Assembly (NCBI GenBank): GCA_037367405.1
Contig: JAZKJV010000683.1
Span: 310,001 to 374,000 of the forward strand
Length of the DNA: 64,000 nucleotides
Source of the DNA: Ottelia alismoides
Lineage: Eukaryota > Streptophyta > Magnoliopsida > Alismatales > Hydrocharitaceae
Direction: 5' to 3'
A program made the translations under genes and the position numbers. Shown here in pieces: positions 37,001 through 47,916 of the stretch. Numbering within the stretch: the stretch's first letter is position 1; each line of letters starts with the position of its first letter. The notes beneath the pieces are model-generated. The model worked only from the letters and a program-made list of their open reading frames with translations, was not told the origin of the DNA and did no database searches.

Positions 37001-38937
37001 AAAAATTTGTGTACATTCCTGTTATAGTTTCTATCATTGTATAAATTTTTCATAGCTTTTTGTTACCATTTAATATTTTAAAAAATCAAAAATAGTTTCT
37101 TTTTAATTGCCCAGAATTTGAAAAATTATAAAAATTCGAAAATTAGCCTAAAATTTCCAAAAAAATTATTGTAGGTTTAATTTAGTGTCTTTTAATTTCT
37201 TTCCAATTTTGGTGCATTAACTCTATTAAAACCAAAAAATACGAAAAATGAAAGTTCTAATAAAAAAATTGTAGAAAATTGTAGAAAAAACAAAAAATCT
37301 GATGTTTTTGTGATTTTATAAAAATCAAATAGTGAAAATCAAGGGAAACAGTGCACAACTAATAATATTTTGCAACTTAAAAATACTTTAAGTGCCCAAT
37401 ACTCCTGAAATTTTTTTATTATAAACTATAATTAAATATCTACAAACAGAGTCTGCGATCATTTTTTTGGATTTTTCAAGAATCTTTTTCAGATATTTTG
37501 TTTTTCATATTTTTTTGGAGTTTTATAAAGATTTAATGCAATAAAATTGGATAGAAAGCAAAAGATAGGAAACTACACCTACACTATTTTTTTGGGATTT
37601 TTTAGGCAAGTTTTTGAATTTTTATAAATTTTCTAATTCCAGACAGGAAAAAGTCACGGTTTTTTATTTTTTAAATATATCAATTGTCAAATAAATTCAT
37701 GAAGAATTTATACAATGATAAAAACTTTAGCAGAAACATACACAATTTTTTTCAAAATTTTTTAAATAATAAAAATATTTATTTTAATGAAAACAGCAAG
37801 AAAAATAAAAGTTTGGAACATAGGGACTAAAATGTAATTTTTGAAAAGTTTTTATATCAAATGGAACAAGAAATAAATAGAGGAAGAACAAGGTAAATTA
37901 CCCACTAAACATGTGCAACACACATGACATTCTGGAGTATGGGGGCGTCTATGCAATTTCGAAAAGTTCGGAGGGCTTCAGCATAATTTTTCAAAATTTT
38001 TTAAAGCCCCTCTAGGGTTCCTCTTGTGTTCTTCGTTTCTTTTCAACCAAGAGGGAGTTCAGTGTGTCGCCAGTGGTGGGGCTTCGCGAGGGTCGTTGCA
38101 AACGGTGGGGCTTTGGAGCGGCAGAGCCGCACCGCATGTTAGATGATGTGGCAAGAGCGTCGTAGTGAACGGCGGTGGCGTGCGGGGTGGAACCGGATGT
38201 TGCTCCAATGGCGCGGTCGCACAGAGGTTCACGGAAGGCAGAGGGGGTTGTGGCCTGCCGATTGGAGGTAGCCTGGATTCGGCGTCGCTGGGCAGCGACA
38301 GCTGGTTGCGTGGGAGCTTGGGTCACGGTCGAATCGGAGATACCTTGTGTGATGGTGGCACCCGTGGTGGCATGGAGGGCCTCGAGATGGAGGCGCAAGG
38401 GGGTCGCAGCCAGGTGGTGCGGGCCGCCTCGATGGGGATGCGGTGGCGAGTTAGGAGGAGCGCGGTTGCGCGTTGGCGGCCTAGACGGTGGCCGACATGG
38501 CGTATTTTTTTGTTTTAATTTTTTCTTTTTATAAAATCTGTAAACAAAATATAAATTTTTTTTGTTTTTTAGAAACAGAAATGAAAATATAAAACAATTT
38601 ATTATATTATTATTATTTTAAATTTTCCTGCAAAACAAAAGTGAGAGATAAAAAACAATTGTATTTTTTTAGTTTTATTATTTATTTAAAGACAAAAGTG
38701 ATTCATGAATGGATATGGATCTTGACAAGATGAAAGAAGAGATCTGTGACTTCGGCCACCGTACGTGGTCGGAGGTTGGTGATCGCGTTCGGTAGGATGT
38801 GAAAATGGAGGGATACGGAAATGAGGTGGAAATTTCGGTTTCAGACGCAGATCAAAGAGTGGTGGATGTTTTTGTGATTTTGGATATCTAAAGAGTAATA
38901 AAATTGATGCAAAAAATGTAAACTTCGATTTATCTAA

Positions 38938-39195
38938 GGGCCCGTTCGGTTCGGGAATAAGCAGGAATAAGGATTGGGAATAAGGAGAATAAGGGTCTAT
39001 TCTTTGTTCGGCTGGAGGATAGGAATAAGGAGAATAAGGTGAAATAAAGGTAGGTAAGGTGGGATAAAGATAGGAATAAGAGTGAAATAAGATGAAATAA
39101 TGGGGAATAGTCGTACCACAGGGAACCGTGGTGGGAGGAAAATGGGGCCTTATTCTCCTTATTCCATTCCCCTTATTCACTAAACGAACATGGCC
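38938..39195. mobile_element. MITE, Tourist/PIF-Harbinger-like, 258 bp
   Basis: Bounded by TAA target duplications (38935-38937, 39196-39198). The left end GGGCCCGTTCGGTTCGGGAA and the reverse complement of the right end (GGCCATGTTCGTTTAGTGAA) form imperfect terminal inverted repeats. The interior is full of GGAATAAG / CTTATTCC words in both directions, so it can fold back. It has no coding capacity. A 3-bp TAA/TTA duplication and GGCC-GTTCG ends fit the PIF-Harbinger group. hAT is less likely because that needs an 8-bp duplication. Confidence 0.82.
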
Positions 39196-40300
39196 TAAGA
39201 GAACAAGTCAGGAAATAAAATGGATATCACTTTAGGGTCGGATACGTCGTAATGGCCTCGACGAAGACCGACGCGCTGTTACCGGACGGCTCGAAGGCTG
39301 GGCACCCTTCTTTAACAAGATGGCTCTCGGAGATCGGGCTCCTCTCCACCAAAGATTGATCAAAGAATTAAAGAAGGAGTAGGAGCCCATTAAAAAGATT
39401 AGAAAAAGGGAAGGAATGTACAAAAGTAGAAGGTTTTATTGGATAATTAATAAAATAATTAAATAATTAAATTATTTAATTAAAAAAATTTCGTAATTAA
39501 TTAAAATAAATAAATTAAATAATTTTCAAAAATTAATTACCTACCTTAAAGGTGGCTATTAAAGGTATAAAATCAAATCTTATATACATGGTAGGTTATT
39601 AAATCAAATAAATCAAATAATTGAATTTTCCTTTTCTAATTAAATTAAATTAATTAATTAATGTTAGATATTTTAATGTTTGGTGATTTTTATATAAGGA
39701 AATTAGTTGTATACTCATATTATGTACATATAATACATTATACACATGTACATACAAGGAAATGATTTTTATATCTTTTTCAAATATTTTTTATTTTTAT
39801 TTTTTATTTATAATGAAAATAATATTTACAATTATATACATTCTATATACAAAAAAATAAATATGAATAAAGATGTACAATAAATAATGGTGAAACTGCA
39901 CAAAACACTCCAGAAAACCGCCTTTTTAATCGTAACTCCAAAAATTATGAAACCACGACCATTTGAAAGATAATTTAATTTAGAGTCTAGTGGAATAATT
40001 TTTGATTTAATTTAAGTTCGTATGGAGCTGAAATTGGTATTTTCAATGATCTCTTTGTGGCTTTTTCTAAAAGTAATTAATTGTAATATGCATATTATTT
40101 TACTTTGCAAGTATTTTTATTATTTACAACACATTTTTATTTACAACTTTTGTGTACAAAAATATTTAATTTGAGGTCAAATTATGTACTAATAAAATAA
40201 TGTATGTTTTATACAAATATACAGGAAAAATATTTACGGAATATTTTTGGATTTTTAGATGAAAGACCCTATCTCCCCCTACTTTATTCATGGTCAATCA

Positions 40301-40315
40301 GGTCAAGTCTTGACC
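40301..40315. promoter_or_regulatory. U3 15-bp dyad of Z's 5' LTR (GGTCAA-GTC-TTGACC)
   Basis: Perfect dyad 235 bp from the LTR start at 40550, identical to the partner LTR's copy at 19641. Confidence 0.65.
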
Positions 40316-40555
40316 TTCTCTCGGGGTCCGGATTAGTCTATATTTATTATATAAACACATCCTTCATTTTTATTTTCTTTTTCTTTTGTTCTCTATTCTT
40401 TTATTTTGAATACAAAAAGTATTAAAAATGCATAATTAACAAATGCATGCAAAATGGTAATTTCATGAAATTAGTGGGCATTTACAGGTATTTGACTATG
40501 AAAATGAAGCTAAAATAAAAGAATAAAGGAGATGAATCATGGATTCATCCGTGGG

Positions 40556-41480
40556 TGACTGATTAGAGGTCTTCATGGATGACTTTTCGGTCTGCGGTGA
40601 TGGGTTTGATACTTATCTTGATTGCCTAGACTGTTTGCTTCAACATTGCATAGAGGTTCATCTTGTCTTATCTTGGGAGAAGAGTCACTTTATGGTGACT
40701 CAGGGGACGGTTCTTGGTCATATCATCTCCAACAGGGACATGGAGGTTGATCCAGCCAAGGTGGATATCATCAAGAAACTCAATCAACCATCCATCTTGC
40801 GACAGTTACAGTCTTTTCTGGAGCATGTATGTTTGTATCAACGTTTTATTCACGACTTCAGCAGGACTGCCTGACCGCTGATTGATCCGTTGACAAAGGA
40901 CACCAAGTTCATTGTAGATGATAAGTATCTTGCGTCATTTGAGACTCTCAAGAGCTTATTTGTTGAGGATCATGTCCTTCAGCCACCTGATTGGTCTCTC
41001 CCATTCGAGATCATGATGGATGCCTTTGATTTTTCCATGGGGGATGTGATAGGATAGAGGAGGGATGGAGCATCATTTGCCATTCACTACGCTAGCCGAA
41101 CATTGGATGCCTCTCAACGGAATTATACTGCCACAGAGAAAGAGATGCTAGCTGTAGTCTTCGCCTTGGACAAATTCTGATCATATATTCTTGGATCCAA
41201 AGTGACTATCTTCACCGATCATACTTCCATCAGGTACCTCATGGCTAAGAAGGATGCCAAAGCAAAACTTTATAGATGGATCCTTCTACTCCAAGAAATT
41301 GATATTGAGATTAAGGATAAACCTGGAGTTAATAATGTGGAGGCAGATCATCTCTCTAGTTTGGAAAACCTTGAGGAATCCAAGCAGATTGATATCGCCT
41401 CTCTCCCATGGTGCGCCGACATTATGAACTATCTTGTTTCCAATAAATTTACACAAGGTTGGCCGAGGCAATGACTTGAG
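40556..41480 (+). pseudogene. pol: Element X: RT palm, thumb and RNase H
   Basis: Continues the RT cut at 13491. The catalytic box is FMDDF (40572-40586), followed by LVLSWEKSHFMVTQGTVLGH, VDPAKVDIIKKLNQP and YQRFIHDFSRTA. Stops occur just after the Z target duplication (TGA 40556-40558), at about 40872, at about 41055, at 41178-41180 and near 41472. RNase H landmarks are QRNYTATEKEMLAVVFALDK and FTDHTSIRYLMAKKDAKAK. The tether ends EADHLSSLENLEE. Compared with Z the catalytic box is better preserved (DD rather than DE), yet the frame is dead. Confidence 0.92.
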
Positions 41481-42649
41481 ACTTTCCTTGCGAAGGCTAA
41501 GTCCTACCATTGGGAGGATCCCATCCTTTATCATGAAGGAGGAGATAACGTCTAGCGTCGGTGCATTCCTCAGGAGGAGCATCATAGCATCCTCACATAC
41601 TGCCACAAGCTTGAGGCAGGAGGACATCATTCTGGGAGGAGAATACCACAGAAAGTGCTCCAATCCGGCCTATGGTGACCTGCTCTCTTCAGGGATTCTG
41701 ATGATTTCGAAGAGGTGTAATGATTGTCAGAGGATGGGAACTTGTGGACAGCGTGATATGATGTCGATGTAGAACATTCACTTCTGTGAGGTTTTTAATG
41801 CATGGGACATTGATTTCATGGGTCCATTCTGTAAGAGTCAGGGATTCGAGTACATTCTGTTAGTTGTTGATTATGTGAGTCGTTGGGTTGAGGCCATACC
41901 CGCCCGAACAACATATGCTAAGACCGTTTGCAAATTTTTAAGGAAGAATTTCATTTCACAGTTAGGGTGCCTAGAGTATTGATATCTGATGGGGGTCTCA
42001 CTTTATCAATGACAAGGTAAAGGCCCTTGCTAACGAGTTCAGCATAGACCATCAAGTTGCCACTCTATATCATCCTCAGAACAATGCTCTTGCTGAAGTA
42101 TCGAATAGGGAGATTAATATGATATTGCAGGAGGTAGTCGACCCTGACCGAAATAATTGGTCACAGCTTTCGGACTCGGTCTTGTGGACATATAAGACTT
42201 CCTTTAATACTCCTTTGGGTACATCTCCCTTTCGTCTCGTTTATGGCAAGCCCTGCCATTTACCTGTTGAGATTAAGCATAAGTCACTATGGGGTGTCAC
42301 TGAGATATTATTGGATCTATAGAGTATAGGAGATCAAAGAAAAGCAGAATTGGCAGCCCTGAAGGATCTTAGAGATACAGCCTTTTCGAACAACCTATAG
42401 TATAAGGAGCGAGTGAAGATATGGCATGATTATCATATAAGCCATAAGCAGTTTAATCCAGATCATAGAGTATGGTTGTTTGATGCCAGGCTTAGATTAT
42501 TTCCAGGGAAATTGCAGAGTAAGTGGAAAAGACCATACGTGGTCCGAAAGGTGCATGACAATGGTAGTATCGACATATCTGAGATATCATCTGAGTCCAC
42601 ATTTCATGTTAACGGTCAGCACCTCAAACCATATCTAGATCATGAGTGA
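41481..42649 (+). pseudogene. pol: Element X: integrase
   Basis: Zinc-binding Cys pair in CNDCQRMGTCGQRDMM (Cys codons 41716 and 41725), with the His part upstream in another frame. The catalytic core follows: FNAWDIDFMGPF with the first Asp near 41810, LISDGG with the second Asp at 41988-41990, and ALAEVSNRE with Glu at 42095-42097. The two codons are 107 bp apart, one base short of the D35E spacing, which marks a frameshift. Then FRLVYGKPCHLPVEIKHKS, a stop near 42320, and the GPY/F-like LQSKWKRPYVVRKVHDNGSI, where the Gly of GPY is changed to Arg. The coding region ends with a TGA near 42648. Confidence 0.92.
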
Positions 42650-42809
42650 CCGATCATTGACGTCGCCCCTATTTATTTTGCATGAGATGTGATCTTTTAC
42701 TCACATCATTTGCATCTCATGCCTTATTATCATGGTCTTCCTCCATGTATAGATCCAGATGTCCATATTATACATTCTTTCAAACACCCATCTTCATCTT
42801 GTGATTATG

Positions 42810-42998
42810 CTATACTTAGGGTGTACTTTACCCTAAGTATAGGGGGTATTATATACTTGATTATTCTTTTGATTCTTTTTACCTCTGTTTTGCTGCCTAT
42901 GATTAGGGATATTTTGCCCTAAGTATAGGGGAGATAGACCATGTACATCCTTTCACAGTCTGTTATACTCAGGATTACTTGATCCTAAGTATAGGGGG
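42810..42998 (+). other. Element X: array of three polypurine-like hairpins
   Basis: H1 (42810-42842): 13-bp arms CTATACTTAGGGT / ACCCTAAGTATAG around GTACTTT. H2 (42897-42928): CTATGATTAGGG / CCCTAAGTATAG. H3 (42964-42994): TATACTCAGGAT / ATCCTAAGTATA around TACTTG. Each 3' arm runs straight into a G-run, giving AAGTATAGGGG(G), the same 11 bases as the true polypurine tract at 44721-44731. Role unknown; possible extra plus-strand priming sites. Confidence 0.75.
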
Positions 42999-43070
42999 AT
43001 CACCGTGATCTACTTATTCCATTATTTTATTCATCGTTGTAGTACAGTATTCCTATTCACTTCCCTATAA

Positions 43071-43187
43071 AAAGTACGAGTTATGTCTTCTTCATCATTC
43101 GTTGATCACTCTGAGGAACATCGTTCGAGCTAAGAATAGGGGGTGTCGTATATATTACATATATACTTTAGTCATAACTCGTACTTT
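43071..43187 (+). other. Element X: paired 15-bp arms around a fourth polypurine-like copy
   Basis: AAAGTACGAGTTATG (43071-43085) and its exact reverse complement (43173-43187) enclose 87 bp that include AAGAATAGGGGG (43132-43143). The same arrangement is in W (58005-58014 with 58103-58112) and Z (21879-21888 with 22007-22016). Confidence 0.75.
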
Positions 43188-43590
43188 GTGTGAGTGTGTT
43201 AATGAATAAAAATGGATAAATCCCACAACCTAAAAATCACAAAATTTTAAAATTTTTCATGTACATAAAATTCTTACACATACATAGCTATCTATAGCAA
43301 TTATTTTTGTACAATTGTTTGTAAAAATGTTTTGCTTGAAAATGTTTGTAAATAATTTTATATCAAAATTATGTATATAGTACAAAATTGGTGAAAATTT
43401 TTGAAAAATAAAAGTTTACAAAAAACCCTTGTGTAAATGTTTGTAAATAGTTTGCAAAACTTCTACATTCATGCCCACATTCAAACATTTTCAAAAAATT
43501 TGCACATTTTCAAAAACATTGCATAAAAATATTTTCGTAAATACTTGTAATTTTTTCTTAATCATAGTTGACATTTAAACTAGTCTGGAA

Positions 43591-44617
43591 TTAAATTGGA
43601 AAATGGAGCTTGGTTAAGACTTTAATCCACCTAATTCTAAGAGGAACCTTATAGGATTTTGGGTTAAGACTTTTCAGGTCCATTGGTGACTTATTTCTTT
43701 AAGTTCACTAGGCTATGTTCACATGTTATCTTGATGAGACTAAGTAGAACACTTAACAATGCATACATGACTCTCACAGACAATGGCTTGACTTGGACCA
43801 ACACTTTACACTCAGCTCCACACGGATGAGGTGATGAGGAGGCAGCTTCCTTTTGGCATGGGGTAGCATACGAGGGTAGTACTTCTAGGTGAAAGCTCTT
43901 GTCTTCCTTTAGGGAAGGTAGTGCGCCTCAACTTGGTCTGGCGCTGTTGAGATATAAAGACAAGAGTTGTGGGTTGCAATAATGTTTCAAATGAGGGATA
44001 GTTTACTGGCTCAAGAGGAAAAAGTACTTATGTATATATGGTGCAACATATAGATATGTTGTACATATGCACATTAAAAAAAGTGCAAAATAAAGAAAAA
44101 CTCCAAAAAAAGTGGACATGCCTGATTGAAAATAAAATGCCTGCCGGAGTGTATATAGCCAAATAAAGAAAAGCTAATGTTCCCCATTCCCATGTCATGA
44201 AGCTTGCAACGGGAGACTTAACTACACTGGTTGGGCTCCCAGGGATACATGGCTACACTATCCACGGTCCATTCTCTTTTTTCCCTCTCTTCTTGAGCCG
44301 GTTGAACTTGAACTTAGAAGGGAATACCCCACTCCTCGAGGAAAGAGCTATTGGACTAGGGCATTAGAGTTACCTTGTTGAGGGAGGTTTGCCTTGTCAT
44401 TTCTGAGGTGGGGAGCTACATATCACTGATACAGTACAAGAAAGATTCATGGTCATTAGAGTTTGTGTATGTAGACTTATTCTGATTTAGATTATTAAGG
44501 AGTCTTAACCATAGATTGGTAGAACTTAGAGGCTGTTGAGTCTTAAACCTAGGTCTAGATAAGGTTCCTACAATTTAATAATCCAAAGGTCTGACTGAGC
44601 TCCATACTTCAATTTAA
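43591..44617 (+). repeat. Element X: about 1 kb imperfect inverted repeat
   Basis: Outer arms TTAAATTGGAAAATGGAGCT (43591-43610) and 44598-44617 pair at 17 of 20 positions. GGAACCTTAT (43643-43652) pairs exactly with 44559-44568. Further matches continue inward as in W. It ends about 115 bp before the LTR. Confidence 0.65.
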
Positions 44618-44720
44618 AGAAGACACGTTTAATAGTCACCCTTGATTCTCCTTCTTTTTCGTTTCTTTCTCTTTTCACTTCTTTTGCAAATAAGTGTTTA
44701 CTAAGGGACAAGCAAAAGTA

Positions 44721-44731
44721 AAGTATAGGGG
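44721..44731 (+). other. Polypurine tract of element X
   Basis: AAGTATAGGGG, abutting the 3' LTR at 44732 and preceded by GCAAAAGTA. Fixes the inner edge of the LTR. Confidence 0.88.
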
Positions 44732-44951
44732 TGATGAATCCCTGATTCTCACTCTTTATTCTTTTATTTTAGCTATTTATCTTAGCAAAGCATCATGTAA
44801 ATAAGTATAAATACAATAAGTTAGCATTTGGCATGCATGTGTTAAAAGTGTATATTTAGCATGTATTTATGCTTAGATAAAAGAATAAAGAAAAAAGAAA
44901 AAGGAAGGAGGTATTTAGAATAAATACAAAGCGACCCGAACCCCAAGAGAA

Positions 44952-44966
44952 GGTCAAGCCTTGATC
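44952..44966. promoter_or_regulatory. U3 15-bp dyad of X's LTR (GGTCAA-GCC-TTGATC)
   Basis: Same site as the other dyads, 220 bp from the LTR start, with one arm base mutated (TTGACC to TTGATC). Confidence 0.55.
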
Positions 44967-45531
44967 TGATCGCCAAACAAAATAAGTAGAGAGAGATAGG
45001 GCCTACTCTATATTGTACATATAACTTATATCTGTAAATAAGTATTTCGGATAAAATATTCTTTTCACCTCCTTGTATATAGTACTAAAAATAAAAAAAT
45101 AAAAATCAGAAAAGAAAAATAAAAATAAGAATAAAATCCTTCTTACTTGTACAAAATATATTTATATTGATAGCATTCCATATTTATTTAAAAATTGTAA
45201 ATAACTCACAAAAATAAAATAAAAATTATTTTAGATTCCTAAAAATATGTTGTAAATAAATAAAATACAAAATGGGGGTATTTATGAAAAATAACAAAAT
45301 AAAAATAATTTTAAAAAATACATAGGCATATTATACATGTATATAATACATTATACTATATAAAGCTTAATTTATTTTTCATAAAAATAACTAAAAATCA
45401 CAGAAAAATAGTTTGAAAAATAATAAATATTTTCATTTAATATAAGTTTTATTTTAAATCCATTTATTATTTTTTATTGATTTTGTAAATATTTTGTAAA
45501 TTCGGATTTTTCAAATGGTCTAGCTCAGACA

Positions 45532-45546
45532 TTGACTCCTAGTCAA
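45532..45546. promoter_or_regulatory. W-box-like inverted pair (TTGACTCCTAGTCAA)
   Basis: Perfect TTGACT / AGTCAA arms around a 3-bp spacer, 206 bp upstream of the TATA box at 45752. Confidence 0.6.
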
Positions 45547-45751
45547 CGTCTCCCCCCTTCTGGGTTAGACCCGGATTGAGTTCGTGGGATCCATTTCTCG
45601 ATTTTCTCCAAACCACCTCTGAGCTCAGTTTGCCTTGAAATTTGGACCTGATAAACATTGTACGCTCGTCATCTTCGCAGGTTCCTTGGATGATCTGGTT
45701 CACTCTCGAGTCTCGCGCTTTTCATAGATCCTTCTAAACCCTCGAGCAGCC

Positions 45752-45758
45752 TATATAG
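45752..45758 (+). promoter_or_regulatory. TATA box of X's 3' LTR
   Basis: TATATAG in GCAGCCTATATAGCATCTC, before the GC-rich core. The transcript start would be about 30 bp downstream by the usual plant spacing (inference). Confidence 0.65.
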
Positions 45759-47916
45759 CATCTCATCCGCCTCCATAGAGCCCTAGCTCATCCTTCGCCT
45801 CTTCTTCCACACCCAGACACCTCAGATTGAGTGACAGCTACCGGAGGGACCCCTCGGATTGGAGTTTTGTTGTCAGGAGCCAAAACTCAGCTACGTGGCC
45901 GACGAGCACTGCCGTGTTTAGCCTCCCCACCTTCCGTAGCAAGGTTGAGGCCATTACCTCATCATCCATATCCGCCTGGAGCTCAGGAATGTGTTCCAAC
46001 CTTCAGGTACTCCTCATATCCCTTCCATTTTCCTGTTTGATTCGTGCGCTCCATCTAGCGTCGCTGCACATCCACCTGCTCGTACCAGTTGGTCGGAGCC
46101 CCAATATCCAAACCCATCCGTTCAAATCGACACGCCGCATCGCCCTCCATCTTCTCCCGCAACCTGTTCACCCTACAGCTCGACCATCGGGTTCAGATTA
46201 GGCTTGGTTTCCCTCCATTTTGCATTCGCTGGAGACCTCAACCCCATTCCACGTCGCTTCTCCTCTATCTTTATGCAATAAACCTTCGCTAAAGCTTCAC
46301 CTCCGAGCCTCGTGTCCTTTGCATGTGTTAGTTCGCGCGAAGGCTCTTGTTTGACGCATTAGTTGACCTGGCAGAGCAGCTCCAGGTGGAGCGCCACCGC
46401 CATGCTCCTCCAACCGTTTGATGTTCCATCGTAGAACACCATCCGTTGTGGAGTACCTCCCCGATACAGTTGGGCCTGCTCGATCTTTCAGCAGAGCATC
46501 AGAGTTCATCTGGTGCTTGATCGAAGGTCATTCAAGTCCAGTTCTTCCAACATCTTCTGTTGCCGTCGGATCGGACCTCGTAGCCCAGATTGCATCTTCA
46601 CCGTCCATCCATCCCATTTTGTTAGAGGCATCAGATGCACGATCAACGACCATCAAGGCCGACATTCCTTGCGTTGTCTGATCTGGTCAGAGGACATCAT
46701 ACCGGTACGTCTACTCTACGCACCTGAGCCATCAGATCCAGAGCAGAGCAGATCACCACCGTCAGCAGCCGCCTTCAGGAGAGCATGCCACGTGCCCTTG
46801 CGAAGGGTATATTGCTCTACTCTCCCTATCTTTTTCAGGCTTTATTATCTAGTCCCATAAAATAAATTGTGGACCCTTGCTTTTTCAGTATTTACATTTC
46901 AGTCTTGTTTAATTGATCTCATGTGTAGCCTCGCATGCTTGGTGGTGTTTCTCTAGTATTTACCCCTATGCTTTTAAACTGTGATGCTTCAATAGAAACT
47001 TGCGGGTATTTGCAATTATACCCATGTGCATGGTGATTTGAGCATGTGCGTTAATTAATTGGCTAAATTGCATATTGAGCCCCAAACTTTAGACGCTTGT
47101 TTTATTTTATCCTGCAACTTTTCAATAATTGCAATTAGGTCTTTGTGTGTTGTATGTATCATTTTTAATAAAATAATTATTAACTCAACTCCAAAAATTC
47201 CATAAAATTATATTTAGCTCCTACTAACGTGTAATATTTATGCTAATTTTTTTGAATTAATATAATTTTATTGGATATTTTCTAAAAATCAAAAACCGAT
47301 AAAAAGTGTCGTGTCTATTTTAGAAAATACATAAAAATACAAAAAATAGATTTAAAAATTCCAAAAATTAGTGGTTGCTTATTTTTGTATGCTTTCAGTT
47401 CAATACAATTTGTGTTTCTTTATCTTTCAGAAAAATCGTAAAACGATAAAAACTCTAAAATTCTTATAAAAATCATTAAAAATTCTATAAAAATAAAAAA
47501 AAATAGGATTTCAATTTTTGTATGTAGCCTTTTTTATTTATTTTATCATAAAAAATCATAACCAGGACGCTTATGTACTTTTATTATTTTAAATTTGCCT
47601 TTTAGTCCAGGCTGTACATTATTTTCCTACTTTGTCTTCCTTTTATTTTTATAAAATCAAATAAAAATCAGAAAAATACCATAAAATACCAAAAAATATT
47701 TGTATGTTAAGAAAAAACAAAAATAATTTTATTTCCTGTTGTTAAGCATTTTTAATCTTAATAAAAATTGCTCAAGCTTGCTTCTCTTGATTTCATTGCC
47801 TTGTTTTCTCACTTTTGAAAATATAAGAAAAATACAAATTAAAAACCCCAAAAATATGCCTTTATTTTCTGATTAGGACTACTTCGTAGGTTTTACTCGT
47901 GCTCCTTGTGTTCGAC

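Larger units (their letters stand above)
33571..37295 (+). mobile_element. C-type LTR inserted in Z's leader, 3' end lost
   Basis: Starts TGATGAATCCACGATTCATC at 33571 in plus orientation and follows the reverse complement of Z's LTR start closely (CTTTATTCTTTTATTTTAGC, GCATGCATTTGTTAA, the dyad at 33793, the GGGGGAGATAGGG block). It has an internal duplication (35341-37000), then AT-rich U5-like sequence, and loses homology near 37295 where Z's minus-strand LTR begins. No TCATCA end and no right-hand ATGAT duplication are present. A deletion has fused this LTR to Z's 5' LTR. The junction position is approximate (about 20 bp). Confidence 0.78.
13492..40550 (-). mobile_element. Element Z (complete but decayed Athila-like Ty3/gypsy) as a whole
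   Basis: Minus-strand element inserted in the RT gene of X. The target duplication GTGGG is perfect (13487-13491 and 40551-40555), and the ends are TGATGA at 13492 and TTCATCC at 40550. From its 5' end (right) to its 3' end (left): 5' LTR (truncated), leader, gag, protease, acidic linker, RT-RNase H, integrase, 3' UTR, polypurine tract and 3' LTR. It carries four later insertions: a solo A LTR, a B LTR, a plus C LTR and a MITE. Its primer-binding site is missing because of a deletion next to the plus C LTR. The perfect target duplication shows that both outer ends are original. Confidence 0.9.
37296..40550 (-). mobile_element. Element Z: 5' LTR (C type), inner end truncated
   Basis: Aligns with Z's 3' LTR from the TTTATAAAAATCAAATAGTGAA tract (about 37310; 13925 in the other copy) to ATTCATCC at 40550, next to the GTGGG target duplication. 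Its first about 420 bp at the inner end, the primer-binding site and part of the leader are missing. It contains a 258-bp MITE and extra sequence around 38880-39300 not present at the same place in the 3' LTR (near 18650). It has a GC-rich core at 38060-38500. Confidence 0.85.
42650..44731 (+). other. Element X: 3' untranslated region
   Basis: Non-coding. 42810-43187 is the hairpin and polypurine-like array. 43200-43560 is AT-rich with TTTGTAAA words. 43570-44617 is the long inverted repeat. The last 30 bp before the LTR hold the polypurine tract. About 85-90 percent of positions from 43570 on look identical to W (58490-59649), better than the coding match between elements. No ORF is supported. 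Confidence 0.8.

Noticed and set aside
38686..39180. 164-codon minus-strand ORF with PYSYPP-type repeats
   Set aside because: Most of it is the MITE read through; the repeats come from its GGAATAAG words.
42810..42998. CRISPR-like array of spaced palindromes
   Set aside because: Plant nuclear context, irregular spacing and varying arm sequence; the units belong to the retrotransposon 3' UTR and recur in three elements.
42800..43000. CCCTAA words as telomere-like repeats
   Set aside because: CCCTAA occurs only inside the hairpin arms at spaced positions, not as a tandem array of the plant TTTAGGG repeat.
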